A DNA stretch of 64,000 nucleotides from Owenia fusiformis (taxonomy: Eukaryota; Annelida; Polychaeta; Sabellida; Oweniidae). The notes under the pieces were generated by a model. That model saw only the letters and a list, made by a program, of their open reading frames with translations. It made no database searches and had not been told where the DNA came from. Shown here piece by piece: positions 1 to 14,600 of the stretch. The position numbers and the translations under genes are program-made. The stretch is taken from the NCBI GenBank assembly GCA_903813345.2, contig CAIIXF020000010.1:17991181-18055180 (forward strand), given 5' to 3'. Every line of letters begins with the position of its first letter. Positions within the stretch are counted from its first letter, which is position 1.

Positions 1-85
1 TTACGCAGAAATGATCATAAAGTAGAATTCTGCAAGGATAGTTAAAAGTAATATCATGTTGCACTTTATCCACATTGGGCTGTAT

Positions 86-493
86 CACGCGGTACTAACT
101 TTGACCGTTAATTTGAATTTTTGACCTACCAGATGTTTGAAAATCAAGGATTGCGAGTCTTATACTGCACCATTTTTCTTCAAATTTGTTCCATTCAAAG
201 CATAACCTTAAATGCCTTTCTGTTGGTACAGTATTCTGTTAGACAGAGTCCCTACTTCCAGCGTCATTTTGGTCATCAGCTGTGAGAAGGGCTTCTAACA
301 GCTGGGGACCAAAATGCTGCTAAAACGAGGGACTCCAGAAAAAGCAATGTACCGACAGAAAGGCAATTTTGTTTTGCTTTGAATGGAACAAGTTTGAAGA
401 AAAATTGTGAAGTATGAGACTCACAATCCTTGATTTTCAAAGATCTGGTAGGTCAAAAATTCAAATTAACGTTCAAAGTTAGTACCGCTTGTG
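86..493. mobile_element. Foldback (palindromic) element with about 150-bp arms
   Basis: The left arm begins CACGCGGTACTAACTTTGA and the right arm ends with a near-perfect inverted copy (...TTAGTACCGCTTGTG). The arms stay complementary to about 240 and from about 345, around a central AGCTG-containing loop. It starts CAC and ends GTG, with no clear target-site duplication and no ORF. Confidence 0.75.
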
Positions 494-3400
494 TATAGGT
501 GAACAGTTACCTCTGTATCATAACATGAAAGTTTAGGCTAGACAACAAGTTTGTCATTTTTAATAAAATTTCGTCATTAATCCTTATGACTTAAAAGACG
601 TCCGCCAGCCGGATATGTCAGTTTGATATGTGTTTGAGCAACATGGGCCTCTCAAGTCAAGTAAACAGTTAAATGATAAGTGATTTGTGGCCACGTTATT
701 TTTATTAGGGACATATTCTATCATCAACCCTTATATGATTGATTAGCATTGAATTAAAAAATGTCAACTGTCAAGACGTTTGTACTTTTGGGTAGAATAT
801 CGATATCCGATTCAGGGGGATTGTGTTGTAAATGAAAATATAGTGATTAAATAAACGCAATATTCTAAGTAAATGCAAATAAAAGCCTATGTCTAGAGTA
901 TAGCTTAACCTTTTATAAATATACCTGTTGATTTCAAAGCCTCTATCATCCAACTTAAAACGGATCAGTGTTTGCTATAAATTTTTCTCATAATCTCTGC
1001 TCTCTGATTTAACTGTTTAATTTCAAGATAACCCCTTAAATAGCATATTAAGACATAAATCAATACACTGTTGTTTTAAAGTTACAATTTCTATTGTTTT
1101 ATCTGATTGAATGGATTATCCCACATGATTCATGCTATGACCTCTGGGAAGGGATGTCCTGTAATCGAACACTCATCTTGGAGATTCCTTATAACTTGAG
1201 CATAAAACACAATCTGTTGACACACTGATTACCAGTAGATTTTTTGTCTGTGTAATATACATCTCTTGCCACAGGAGATCACTTCCCAGAGCATCCCAGT
1301 TGTAGTAGTTCTTCAGTTTGACCAATCAGATTAATTAATCTTAAGATATTTGTTTAATTCATCGATAGGCTGAAATAAAACCTAGTTTTTTTGAGCCAGG
1401 TCGAGTTGTTTTGAACTATGCTAAGGTACACATTGCCATATTGAAGATTGGTGACACTTTTACAAATCGTCACCCTTTCTAAAAGTTTATGAAAAATCCT
1501 CACTCATGACATTAAACTGAAAGGAATAATTTCTAAGAAGTTCCATAAATATAACTTTCATGATGTTCAATTACTATTAAGTGGCTTATTTATTTATTCA
1601 CCATAGAATAAAAAAGATCTGATGTTCATTTTGGATCCTATTGAAAGGGTACACACTTAAGTTTACTGTGTGTGGGGCAACTTAATTGGCCTTACATCAG
1701 ATCTGTCTCTGAACAATTCATGTACAAAGTCAGCACGAGGACAAAACACGTCCACTAAATGTTTTACTAGTGTTGTCTGAATCGTGGATGAATTTAAGCT
1801 GCTCAAACTTCACTTGCGCTGAAACACAAATGAATATAAGATGCACTTAGAGTTGGCATCAGAGCCGATGATATATTCTGATGACAGCATGGGATCATAT
1901 CATTCATAACATTTTTAAAGACACGTGGAGAGGTATCAATAGATAAGAATACAGTTTTAACTAAACGCAAAATAGTCTAGCTGTACTGAAGTCTTGAAGT
2001 TCATAGAGTAGAAATGAAGTGATATAATGAAACAATAACACTACTTTACTCGGATTACGTAATGTAGGAATTCAGTATATTGTTTATAGATTTCAAGTTC
2101 ATGTTGCTGATAAAAGAAGCGAAAATATTTGGCTGATTGCAAAGTGGTAATAAATTTTTTTTGAAGTATCAGCCTCACCCAATTAATACAAGAAGCAGAA
2201 TTTTTTTATTATCAGAGAACGGGCTGTGGAATATGATTTGATCAAGTACTTACTGTTTATTTAAACGAGCAGGAGATAACCAAAGTGAATGTTAAATCAG
2301 GTGAAATCGGCACCTTTCCGGTAAGTTTCTTTTTCTCATATTTTATTTAATCACAGGTTACTGTGTTTCTTTTATTTTGAATATACTGTACTTGCGGATT
2401 CAAAAAATTCTTCGCTGAATCTCCTAGAAGATTTCATGTCAGTATAGAGCTGATATAATAGTATAGCATTATTACATGCTACATTATTGCATATTACCAG
2501 ATGTTATACATATATATGTGTTAAAGCATGCATGTCATATATTTGGCAGAAATATATAACTTGTTAAGCATACATTGTATGACATACATGAATGTGAAAT
2601 GTAAGGTACATTTGACATGTTTGGCATATATGACATGCTAGGCATACATATGACATGTTAAGCATACAAAATACATGACATGTTTAGTTTACATTTTACT
2701 TGTTGTGTATTTACATGCACATGTGTGACATATGCCAGTATAGATCATACATGGTCCTAAAGACAGACATGTAAAAGTCCTGCATATAAAAAAATATGTC
2801 CGTCATATCTGGTTCTGAGATATAAATCATATGACATGCCATGTTAGTGCTTTACTGTCTTCAAGAACATGCTATATCACTAGCATCTGTAAACATTTTG
2901 ACACAGATTGTATTTAAACATGTGGTTTGTCTCAATTCAGCAAAGGTAATTCATATGTCATTGACTAATGTGAACATTATGACTTGTCTGAATTAAATTA
3001 TGGTTTTAATGGTTGAATGTGATTAATTCTGAAACTGACCCTGTTTTTTCTACATTTGGAAAAAGAGAAGTAAAAAATTACCAAGACTGGAGAATTAGCA
3101 AATACTTAGATAATAGGGTATTTGAATCCTGGTACTGGTGGTGAAAAACATGTTTCTATCAATCATTAGTGATCAAAAACTCTTTTTCCCTGTTTAACAG
3201 AAATTTTAGGCAGAGTAATGGTCAAATTATTGAACGATCATTGATTACCCTATTCAACCCCTATTGAATTCACATCACTAATGTGTGGTCATCATTTTGA
3301 CTATTTTTATTCATCAATCAATTTAGAAAATTAAGAGCTCAAATATTTGTTCAAGGAAATATTTGATTACTTTGGTCACCTATAGCCCACTTGTTTTTAA

Positions 3401-5090
3401 CCTGTATTTACATAAAAGATAATATCCTTTCAAAAGAGTTTATGCTAATAACATATCACAATTCTGTTTAAAATTGAAATATATCATCATCTGATTTTTA
3501 AACACTCATTGACTTATTTCTTGTATTGTAGTTGGTAATTGTATATTCCTCCCATTTTTGCATTTAGAGAAGTCTTTAATTAATCTGTTACTAAGGGCAT
3601 GAAATGCTATCAACATCAAATAATATCCTCCTCTCTGTTCTATGTATACCCTTACCAATAGTTTAAATTCACTTCTTTTAAGATTCATCTACATAATGAT
3701 ATCTCATCTGTGATCCTCCCTCAGGATGTGCCTCTGTTCATTCATCCGCATTACAATCATGAGCGTATTTAGTTTTTTGGTTCATGTTTTTTTTTATTTT
3801 GTGTAATCTCAAATGTTAGGTTAATTGCACCTTTTTAGTCAGTCTGTCTCCAAGTTATCAACATATTTGGTTTTGCTATAATCATTTAAGTATTTTTACC
3901 TTGTCTTCAATCTTGAGAATTATTTTTGAATAAATGATCTTTGATATTTACGATTTTGTCAAAAGGAAGATATTTCTGGTCACCAAATCCCAGGACATAT
4001 TTTATTGTATTTAGTGGAACATTTAACTCGGATTTTCATATTGATATATTGATTGTATGTACACATATATATGTTGGATTCAAATACAATAAGTCTGTTT
4101 TAGAGAAACACTTTTGTAACCTCAAAATCCATTGTTCCATTTGGGTGGTGTTCCACTTACAGATATTCTTTAGATATATTAAGTTATTGGTACTTAATAA
4201 CTTAATAGTTTTATTAAATTGATGGTACTTTGAATTGTTCCACTAATGGATGTGTTCCATTTACAGAGGTTTTGCAGTGTTGTTTTTGCATTTCTTACTG
4301 CATTTAGGAAAAATAAAGTAATTGGTTATTTTACAAATGGCCGGAGGGAGAATTGTGAAAATTCTATAGAAAGTGGAAAAACCCTAAAATCAAAAACCTT
4401 ATTTTCAAATATTTTCATTGCCAATCATTTGCACCGAGCTCCCAAATGGGACTTAAACATTATTTTTCCTTGGCTGTTTATAAATTCTCGAATTTCAAAT
4501 GTTAATAATTGGATTTGGAAATGAGCCTTCAAAATGAAATATTTTATGTGAAATGTTCAATTGGGTGCTGATTTCTTTGAAGGTGGAGTGGAATGATAAC
4601 AGAATTTCTGCCATGATTTCATTCGTAAACTTTTCAAAGAAAACTAAGTGCATATACATTCCGCCGATCCTCAGACCCTGAAGATAATCATTGCTAGTTC
4701 AATAGATTCTGCCTTATGAAGTGACATGATCATGTCAAAATGACCAGATCAAGTATATAACAGTAACCAGCCATGACGGATAGAGTCACAGTGACCAGCT
4801 GTCTTGTAGAGTGAAAATTGATGTAAAACATCTCACACTGTTTATGACATGGATCAAAAAGCAAGTAAATTCTTCAAACGAAATTCCAACTTTTGTTGAT
4901 CATATTTGCAAAACACTGATTTGTTACAATGAACTTGATATCGAAGAAAGAAAATTCTCATGATGAATTTTCAGCATTTGTTGACCATATTTTCGAGTAG
5001 AATTTTTTATTTATATTACCTACAATGCATTTCACTTGTAATGCTTATTTGCAGTGCTGTTTATTCATAAATAATCTATTTGCTTTGTAG
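494..5090. other. AT-rich DNA upstream of gene 1, no gene recognised
   Basis: No coding region could be supported on either strand. It contains a possible noncoding-exon donor at 2321, a degenerate minisatellite at about 2460-2860 built on ATATGACATG/AAGCATAC words, and degenerate GTTCCACTTACAG fragments of the CAGTAAAACC family at about 4120-4275. Confidence 0.4.
2460..2860. repeat. Degenerate TGACATG-rich minisatellite
   Basis: The words TGACATG, GCATAC and ACATAT recur irregularly every 15-40 bp. There is no clean period, so this looks like an old, decayed tandem repeat. Confidence 0.45.
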
Positions 5091-5603
5091 AACCTGACTC
5101 CCATCCAGCAGTTGGAATCCTTCTCTATAACAGAACAGTGGAGTATCAGATAAAGAAAAGATTTAACAGGCACATAAAAACATAACCATTTGAGACACAT
5201 ATTTCGAGGAATATAGACATTTCAACAGAGTTAGAGGTTTTCAGCTGCTATCTGAGACACTTTCAACAAATAAACTTGTTCATCTTCAAGACACTTTCAA
5301 TAATCAACTCTCACATCATCACAAGCAAATATACTGTTGTCTGCTTGAGACAATTTCAAAAAAGGCAAACGCAGTGCCAAGAGAGATACCATTTACAATT
5401 AGCAGAAACATTTTCAAAGAGAGACACTTTCAACAATTAGCAGAGACACTTTCAGAAAGACAACAATTTTACTCTCAACAATCAAAGACGGATTCATTAA
5501 GGAGATACAAACCCAGTAAGAACACAGCAACAACACATATATACATGCTTCCATTCAGGTGTATGCCAAGATTGACAGATTGTGCAGAATTAAAAATGAC
5601 AAG
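5091..5603 (+). other. Probable 5' UTR part of exon 1
   Basis: A pyrimidine-rich stretch and AG at 5089-5090 could be a splice acceptor, so the exon may begin at 5091 and run to the donor at 5621. The strand is purine/A/C-rich and repeats a GAGACACTTTCAA-type motif several times between about 5250 and 5460. It also contains a 77-codon upstream ORF (5374-5607). A possible upstream noncoding exon would end at 2320 (CCG|gtaagt), but that is speculative. Confidence 0.4.
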
Positions 5604-5607
5604 ATGA
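5374..5607 (+). CDS. Upstream ORF overlapping the main start codon
   Basis: This 77-codon ORF starts with MPREIPF and ends in a TGA (5605-5607) that overlaps the ATG of the ADAMTS-like gene (5604-5606), forming ATGA. It resembles no known domain and is rich in Q, R, S and T. In the mRNA it would sit directly before the main ORF, so it could limit or couple translation. It may equally be a chance ORF in a 5' UTR. Confidence 0.3.
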   Translation: MPREIPFTISRNIFKERHFQQLAETLSERQQFYSQQSKTDSLRRYKPSKNTATTHIYMLPFRCMPRLTDCAELKMTR

Positions 5608-5620
5608 TATTTATACCCAG
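5604..5620 (+). CDS. ADAMTS-like exon 1, start codon (MIFIP)
   Basis: ATG at 5604 opens a 17-nt coding stub followed by a strong donor (CAG|gtaagt at 5621). Joined to exon 2 it gives MIFIPRILLLLALLVLV, a typical signal peptide. I chose this start because the stub supplies both the initiator Met and the phase that exon 2 needs. The exon continues upstream as 5' UTR. Confidence 0.75.
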
Positions 5621-8600
5621 GTAAGTTTTTCACACATTTTGTAAATATAATTATTATAAAGACACAATAACACGCCCGGTGATCGTGAAAATGGGACGGA
5701 GGGGGGAGCAGGCAATTTCCGCTAGAAAATTCAACAAATCTGGTAAAATTATTTTTTCAAGACAGAGTTTACGATTGAATTGCAAATTGAATAAGCGCAC
5801 GGTATGATAAAATATGTTAGGTATTCTAGGATTCTTTTTCAACCGATACTCTTTTAAGATATACGATCTATTAAAAAAGGCGCAACGCAACCAACGTGCA
5901 AAAGTCAACGTTTTTGCTATAAATCAAGCAACAATGGACTACACGACCTGTAATAAATACTTGTAAGTGATGTTATCATAACTAAATTAATGTCATTGCT
6001 GAATTTATAAAATAAGTTTCCATACGTAAAATAAAAAATAATCGAAAATAATTAAAATGGGACGGAGGGGGGGAGGGGACAGAGGGGGGGAGTAATAATT
6101 CTATAAAGTGAAACAACTTCACACGAATTCTTGTATTTGAAAAATGAACTCATTAACTTAGTAAGAAACTGGATGATTTACCCCTGGAGACTGAAAAATG
6201 GGGACATTTGGAGTAAAAGGACTTAAAGTCGCGAAACATCTCTAATCATGTCTTGTATACATATTGCTCCCCCCCCTCCGTCCCCTCCCCCCTCCGTCCC
6301 AAATTCATTATTTTCGATTATTTTTTATTTCACATATGGAAACTTATTTTATAAATTCAGCAATGACATTAATTTAGTTATGATAACATCACTTACAAGT
6401 ATTTATTACAGGTCGTCCAGACCATTGTTGCTTGATTTATAGCAAAAACGTTGATTAGTGCCTGTTGATGGCCTTGCGCCTTTTTTAATAGATCTCATGC
6501 CTTAGATGCGTATCGTTTCAGAAAAAATCCCAGAAAACCTGACATATTCTACCATACCGTGCGCCTGTCCATTTAGCAATTCAATAGTAAACTTTTTCTT
6601 GAAAAAATAAATCTTCCAGATTTGTTGAATTTCCTAGCAGAAATTGCCTGCTCCCCCCCTCCGTCCCATATTCACGATCACCGGGCGTGAATAAACTGAC
6701 ATTGATTTGATGATTAAATTGATTAACCCCTAGAGTGATGGATAAATCAGAGTTTCACAATAAAATGTTGCTAGCTTTAACATATTATATTCAGTTTACA
6801 CAAAACATTTATTAAAAGGTGTGTAATTTTTCCATGTCCTGGAATATTACCAAAATGAATATCATATATACACACATTTTAAAGTGGTACTGACTTTGAC
6901 ATATTATATTCAATTTACAAAAAATCTGTATTAAAGTGTGTGTAATTTTTCCATGTCCTGAAATATTACCAAAATGAACATCACATAGACACACATTTTA
7001 AAGTGGTACTGACTTTGACATATTGTATTCAATTTACACAAAATATTAAAATGTTTCTGATTTTTCCAAGTCCTGAAATATTACCAAAATGAATATCACA
7101 TATACACACATTTTAAAGTGGTACTGACTTTGACATATTATATTCAATTTACAAAAAATCTGTATTAAAGTGTGTGTAATTTTTCCATGTCCTGAAATAT
7201 TACCAAAATGAATATCACTTATGCATACATTTAAAATTGGTACTCATTTTGACATATTGTATTCAATTCACACAAAATAAGTACAGTATTAAAATGTGTG
7301 TAATTTTCCAATGTCCTGAAATATGACTAAAATGAATATCACATACATATCACATAGTATATACATACATTTTAAAATGGTACTAACTTTGACATATTGT
7401 ATTCAATTTACACAAAATCTGTATTAAAGTGTGTGTAATTTTTCCATGTCCTCAGATATTACCAAAATGAATATCACATATACACACATTTTAAAAGTGG
7501 TACTGACTTTGACATATTGTATTCAATTTACACAAACTATTAAAATTTGGGTAATTTTCCCATGTCCTGAAATATGACTAAAATGAATATCACATACATA
7601 TCACATAATATATACAAACATTTCAAAATGGTACTAACTTTGACATATTGTATTCAATTTACACAAAATCTGTATTAAAGTGTGTGTAATTTTTCCATGT
7701 CCTCAAATATTACCAAAATGAATATCACATATACACACATTTTAAAAGTGGTACTGACTTTGACATATTGTATTCAATTTACACAAACTATTAAAATTTG
7801 GGTCATTTTCCCATGTCCTGAAATATGACTAAAATGTATATCACATACATATCACATAATATATACAAACATTTCAAAATGGTACTAGCTTTGCCATATT
7901 GTATTCAATTTACACAAAATATGCATGAACATTTGTGTAATCTTTCCCTGTCCTGAACTATGCTTCAAGAACTGTCACACCTTGGTTGGTTTTATATTTT
8001 CATTTTGTTTATTCGACTTTCACCCAGTGATTGACTCAAGGCAAAAAAACATGTTGCAATGCTCATCCAAGCATTGGAACAACTGAGTTCTGAGATTTTA
8101 CAACTAGCTGAAAATCTGTTCACACCCATTTAAAAAGTAGTCATGAAAAAGTGGAATATTAGATTTGGAAACTCATAAAGTAAAATGCGAATTTTTGATC
8201 AAAAACATTTCAAAACATTACATTATGTAAGATATGATATGATTAGACATGTTTTCTCTTTCTCTTTTTTAGGATATTACTGCTTTTGGCCCTACTGGTG
8301 CTGGTATCTGCTATTCCTCCTAAATCAGTAAGTGTACCTTATAGCATATCAACAGCTTTTCCATTAATTATCCCAATGAACAAAGTCCTGGGATATAGCA
8401 AATGCCTCCATCTGTCTGAATGCACATTTATCTATGTAAATACTAGAATATGGATTGGCTTTTTTTTGTTAATATATGTGGGACTTTTCGCTAAGCTTTA
8501 CATTTTTATGTCAAACCAAAGTAATAGATATTATTGTATGATATTGTTGTAGTACTGGTATATAGAAAAGGGTTGTATTATGTAAGGGATTTGAGGAAAC

Positions 8601-11600
8601 AATGTTTCTAATTCTGAGATCTCCTATATACTCGTAATGAAGGAATTTAAGAGTGCAAATATTACATTGTTTTTTCTCTTTTGGCTTAATGATACTCAAA
8701 TCTTGGGTTTTTAAAGGAGATGGCAAATGCAAATATTATATTGTCTTTCTGCTTGGCGCTTCAGAGAATGCAAACTGTCATTTTACAATTTTACAATTAC
8801 AATACAATGTTTCTTATATCAAGTTCAATTTTAAAATTATGTAAAATATTGTTATTGTCGGTACAATTCCAAGTTTTGCTTGTGGATTGTCCACTTAGCA
8901 ACAATTATTACTTGATTAAGATACTCTTTTTCTTTACCTAAAATACTTTTTCACTATTGTTTATTATATCCAAAATGGTTGCCTAAAGGCATTACTTTCC
9001 TTCTCTACAAAGTACAGCTTTATTTTATCTAAATCAAAGCCATTTTATAGTTATTTTTGCAAATATTGTAGCATCTTTCTCCTCTTTTATTCATACCTTG
9101 GTCTAAAATATTTGGGGTAATCTATGATGTGCAGTATATGCCTGGTGTAGTATATGCACATTGAAGACAATCAGGAGTAAATAGTAAATTACTTATATTT
9201 TCACTTTTTCAGTTCTAACTTAGTGGTTACATATTGTTTGTTTGCCATTTTTGTGGCTGGCATCAGTTTTTGGTATTCAACACCTTTATGTGTAAGAAAT
9301 TGTATCACTTTTGGAATTTCAACCAGGTGGTGATATTTTGTAATATTTTAATGCCTTGTGTGTTCATTGGGATTTGCTACTTTTTAGCTTTGCTATTTTC
9401 TAATTCTTGGTGTGGTATCTAAGGTTCTATTACATAGAATTATATAATTGTATAGCATGCTGTTTTTGCTTGCAACCTTTCACTCATGAATCTATTTCTT
9501 AATTTGATGAATTAAACGCCACAAATAAGTGATTTTACTATCAAAACCCTTGTAACAAAATAAGTTATAATAGATAATTTGTGAATTCCAAATTTTTGAA
9601 GTAAATTTGTAGATTGAATAATCACATAGTGAAAAATGCTTGTTAGACATCTCATCTCATGGCATTGAAAAATTATCATTTTCTCCCATGATCTTCGGTC
9701 GGATTAACCTCCTTATACTTTGCCCCTTGCTCTTATAACTTATTATTTCATATAGTGATACTGAGGTCAGTTTAACCCATTGTTATTAATTATTTAGATG
9801 CCACAGTCTTTCTGTGTAAGTGTGTGACTCCAAATAGTATCATACAAACACATATAAATATAATTTACACTGCAGTGCAAGAAAATGACGATCAATAAAA
9901 GCTTTCTCTGAAAAATGATTGAAAATAAAATTACAAAATCATATAGGAGAACTATTTTATATCCCACTATTATGGGAAAGGTCAAGTCTATATATTGTAC
10001 ATATATATTGTCCTTGTATTGTGAATGTATTGGGTCAAGCCTATATATTGTACATGTGTTGGGTCATGCCTTTGCATTGTACAATTCAATCTGGCGAACA
10101 AAGTTGTTGATGATTCTCCTACACACATGTATTTCTAAATGGACAAGTTTGTTCCAAGAACAATTGCTACTGGGGCTTACATCTTCCTGATGAAGTGTTA
10201 CAGCATCCATTGCATTCTGAACAATGCACTGCCTGGGTGGCAATGAGGAAACATGGAATCATCAGTCCTTTTTGATTCGAAGGTGACTGGGGACATGCCA
10301 TCACCATGAACAAGGACCAGTAAGTTGTTCACTAAGTTTTGGAGGTCATTTAAGCACCAGAAGGGACATCTTAGGAGATAAGCAGTGGTTTCAAGAAGCC
10401 AATACCACCCAAACACTGCAAATGATATGCTGAAATGGTTTAGGCAATGCTTTGGTGGTCAGCTCATCAGTTGCAAAACGCAAACCATACGGGCAGCTCA
10501 TTCGCCAGATCTAAATCCCCCAAATTTTTATCATTGAGGATTTCTCAAAGCCAGTGTGTATACTGACAGGCCCATAACAATCCTAAGAGGGGAAGAACTA
10601 CCCCAATATTTACCATTCACATTAATGTGTATAAGTCAGGGTCATTAACAACTTTGTTCACAGGATTCGTTTGTGCATAGAGAGAAGTGCCCACTTTGAG
10701 CATGTTTTGTAAAAAACTGTAGTTTTTGACACAATTAACAGATTATCATCAAACTTTCAGAACAAAATTCACATTGAATGAACTAAATAATTCTGAAATT
10801 TCAAGGCAAAATATGCAAAATTGACCGAGTTATTCAACTTTCTCACGGTCCTGTTTTTTTGGACACCCTGTATGTGCATGCCTTGGTATCGTATATATAT
10901 TTGGCCAAGTAAGTGTTTATTTTTTTACTTGTTACTTGTATTAGGTCAAGTTTTTGCATTATACCTGTGTTAAGTAACACCTTTGTATTGTGAATGTATT
11001 AGATCAAGCCTACATTGTCCAAACCAATGTTTTGTACATGTGTTAGGTGCAAGCCTATGTATTGTACATGTCTAGCCTAGCATTGTACATGTAGGGGTTT
11101 ATGTAATTATATTGTACATGTATAAGATCTACCATTGCATTGTACAAGTACATGTGTTTTCCTGTTGGTTCTTGGTTATTCTGTATTCCTCCAGTGTTGC
11201 CCTTTGTACTTTATCAGTATACTTTATTTATAATTTATAGGCCAACTGACAAAATGATCAGATAAATGCAATTATAAGAATGTTTTGTTCTGTATATACT
11301 TGATTAAAACTGCAGGGAAAGTTAGCACACAACACCTGGTCCATCAAAAACATAATTTCAAAAACAAATTCCTAATAATGCATCTAAATACCTTAAATGC
11401 AATAAACACTTTAAGGATGTTTAGGGGTATTATGAATATGATTTATATAATGATGTATCACAAAGTTTTATTGCTGGTTTATGGATTCATCTGGTTTATT
11501 GGCTTTTTATGTTTGTTATTTTAAAAGGTTCCCCTAATGTGCACATATTCTAAACAAAGTGTGTAAAAATACTCTACTTAGACTGGTAATTTTATTCTAG

Positions 11601-14600
11601 TAACTCTTAACTCATTTAAATGCATTCTAGCATGTTAAACACTGAGCTTTAAACTTATTGTTTTACTGTTAAACTCTCACTTATAATTCTTCAGCTCCAA
11701 ACTAAAAAAAAATGGTGAAAGGTATGATAATGCTTGGTTACACTTGCATAAATATTCCATTGATATTTTTTATCATTGGTGAGTTTTCTAATTCCATACA
11801 TCAAAAAGAATGTTATTTGACAGTTGAAATACATATAATAGACTAGTATAGTGATTCTACGCTTCATGTTTCATTTTCATAACACTGAATATTTGAACAT
11901 GACAGGGGTTGCATAGGCCTGTCTGATATGAGACCTCAAAGTAGATACTTGTAAAATAGAATAGATCACTATGAACTCATCCAAGAACCTTCTAACATTT
12001 AACAGCCCAAAGTGTATCACTAAAATTTTCTTTCAACAATTATATTCTGGTTATATTCATTTTGACAATTCAAAGATTGAGATTTCTTCAGAAGTATATT
12101 TTACTGTACATGTAATATGTTTTTTCCCTTGAACTATTCAACCCTAATTAAAGATTTCATTATCTATCGGTCAATACTATAGTACAGTTGAACTTGAGTT
12201 TATAATTTAACATTGATTCCTTCAAGGTGAAGTTTATATTTCTTTAAAAGCTAATCTTGCTGACTCCATTTATAGCAAATAAACATTTTTGTTAAGTCTT
12301 TGGCTAAACACAAACGCTTCCTGTTAATTCAGGTTCATTCGCGTTAATTTGTATTTTACTGATCTCAGTATTGTCTAGAATTTGATAATATTTAATTATC
12401 ATCTCTTTGTTTATTTAGGGAAGTTCAGTCATTGGGGAGATATTTCTGTTGTGAGAATATTTTTGAAAGGTGTGCCTCTGGTGTTTCTTTCAAAGGGCGA
12501 CCTTATCTCTTGTTTTTGATATTACAAATTTACTAGCAGCACTTTAGGCAGCACTTGACTTCTCCTTAACAGAAAGCTGTACATTCGTGATATGTCTAAT
12601 TGCAGCATCGGTTTCTTTGCAAAGCTAATAAACACAATACAGCTCCTCCTAGGATCATATCAGGAGCCCCACAATGATGTTTATCAGTCATAATTGTGGA
12701 TCACTTGAGCTAATAGAGTTAAAGCACAATTCATTCCATTACATTTGTAGTTTAAATGAATACAATATAATAGGCAATATGGTGCATAATCAGGCCCATA
12801 GCCAGAATTTTCCAAGGGGGGTTCATTTTTCTAAAAAAAATTCTAGGGGGGGTTCACTTTGGCAAATATGGCCAAAAATCACTCAAAAATTAGTCAGAAT
12901 GGTGAAAACTGCATGATTTTGAAAGAAATTTTGGCCAGGGGGGGTTCGCCCGAACCCCCCGAACCTCCCCTGGCTACCGGCCTGATAATACTCATAGTAA
13001 TCAGTGGTGGAAGTAGTGGGTGACTAAGTGGGTGTATACTTCCCATGAAATTACTAAAAACATAAAAAAAATATATCATGCCTATGTTTACTTGGAAATC
13101 ATATAGGTTGATCCATTGCGACATCCTCTCTTGTCACCGTTCTTCCTTTGGTCTAATGGGTTTCCCTTGCCAACCTCAAGAACCTTAACTTCTGACTCCA
13201 TTATGTTACACGAAAAATGAAAATAAAAAATGCTCTGTATAAATGAGACACTTAACACTCTATCTGCTTCACTTCCTACTGCACCCTACTTAACTGAATT
13301 CTTACACAAACCAGGATGCAGAGGCCTTAAGTCATTGAGTTGGATACTCGATGCCATGTTCTCCCCAGGATCTCAAGTTCTTATTTTCACAACAGACCAA
13401 AATTCATCAAAATTAGCCATTTTCATGATTTTTCTCAAATGGGCACAAATAGATTATCAGCCTGGTGAAAATCTCATGTAAGTGCAATGCCTACTTGCTT
13501 TAAAGTGTGCGCCTGACCCGGCTACGTATAGCACAGAGTTTATACTGGCGGATTAGACTAGTTCATTTTTTATATGTGTGTGAAAGCTTTCTCTTATTTG
13601 CGTTTTTTCGTTTAGTACGGTTTTGTTATAATTGCCGAGGTCATATAACCGGGATAAAACAATGATTATCGTTGACTGCCCACACACAAAACATACGTTG
13701 AGTGAACAGTGTTATTACAAACAACAGGCTTTAGAATACAAAGCGTAGTGTGATAATAAGCTGCACACTACCACTGCTGCATGTACATATTACTAATTTA
13801 CTAGGGCTCCCAAAGAGTGGATAGGGAGGTTGTGTTTGTCACTTTTAAATTTTACATTTCAAAATTGTCATTTTACATGTCATAATTTGTTGGTTTCATT
13901 CGTTTAGCCAATCAAAACATTGTAAAACAATAAATTGTCTGTTTACAATCAATTTTGTTCAGTTTTGATTAGTTGTCAGAATAAAGTTACGTTCATCTGA
14001 ATCCATGTATCAAAACAAAAATCCTATTTTCACTTCAAAATACTTCAGTGAGATGAAGGCTCGGAATTGTCACATGCAATAACTTATTGTCGTATTCGTT
14101 ATTTTATCTTCTCGATAGTAGCATTTAGTCGCACATTTGATGGCAGGTCACCTTGTCGCGTACCTCTTGGGGAACCCCACATTTATGTGTGTACTCATGG
14201 AAGTAAATTCCCCGGTGTAGCCGAGAGCCACAAACTTTTCAACAGGTTCGAAATGACCAATTTCTCTCATATATACTCTAAATATTTTATTATTTAGCAC
14301 CTACAAAGTATTGCTAATAACCATATGTAATTTCAATAAGGAAACTTATCTGGCTACATATAAATTCAATATCAACACTTGCTGTTCTCTCAACACGTCC
14401 TAGCTTACCTTGTGGTGACAAACCCTGGATTTTCGCTATTTATAGTTTATCAACACCTGGACGCATGCGCATTTTATAGTTAATCGGGCACTTTAAGATC
14501 ACATGATGCATTTGATGCTATGGACAATTGGTCATACACTTTCCCCACATAACGCATGCTGTAAAATCATAAAAGTGAAGTATCTTTTGTTTTATTGAAC

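Noticed and set aside
5654-6442. Short open frames on both strands near the foldback element
   Set aside because: They fall in the palindromic arms and have no protein-like features.
14067-14560. Slightly CpG-richer stretch with a GCATGCGCA word near 14463 as a promoter
   Set aside because: No exon or start codon in a compatible position on either strand was found; probably repeat-derived.
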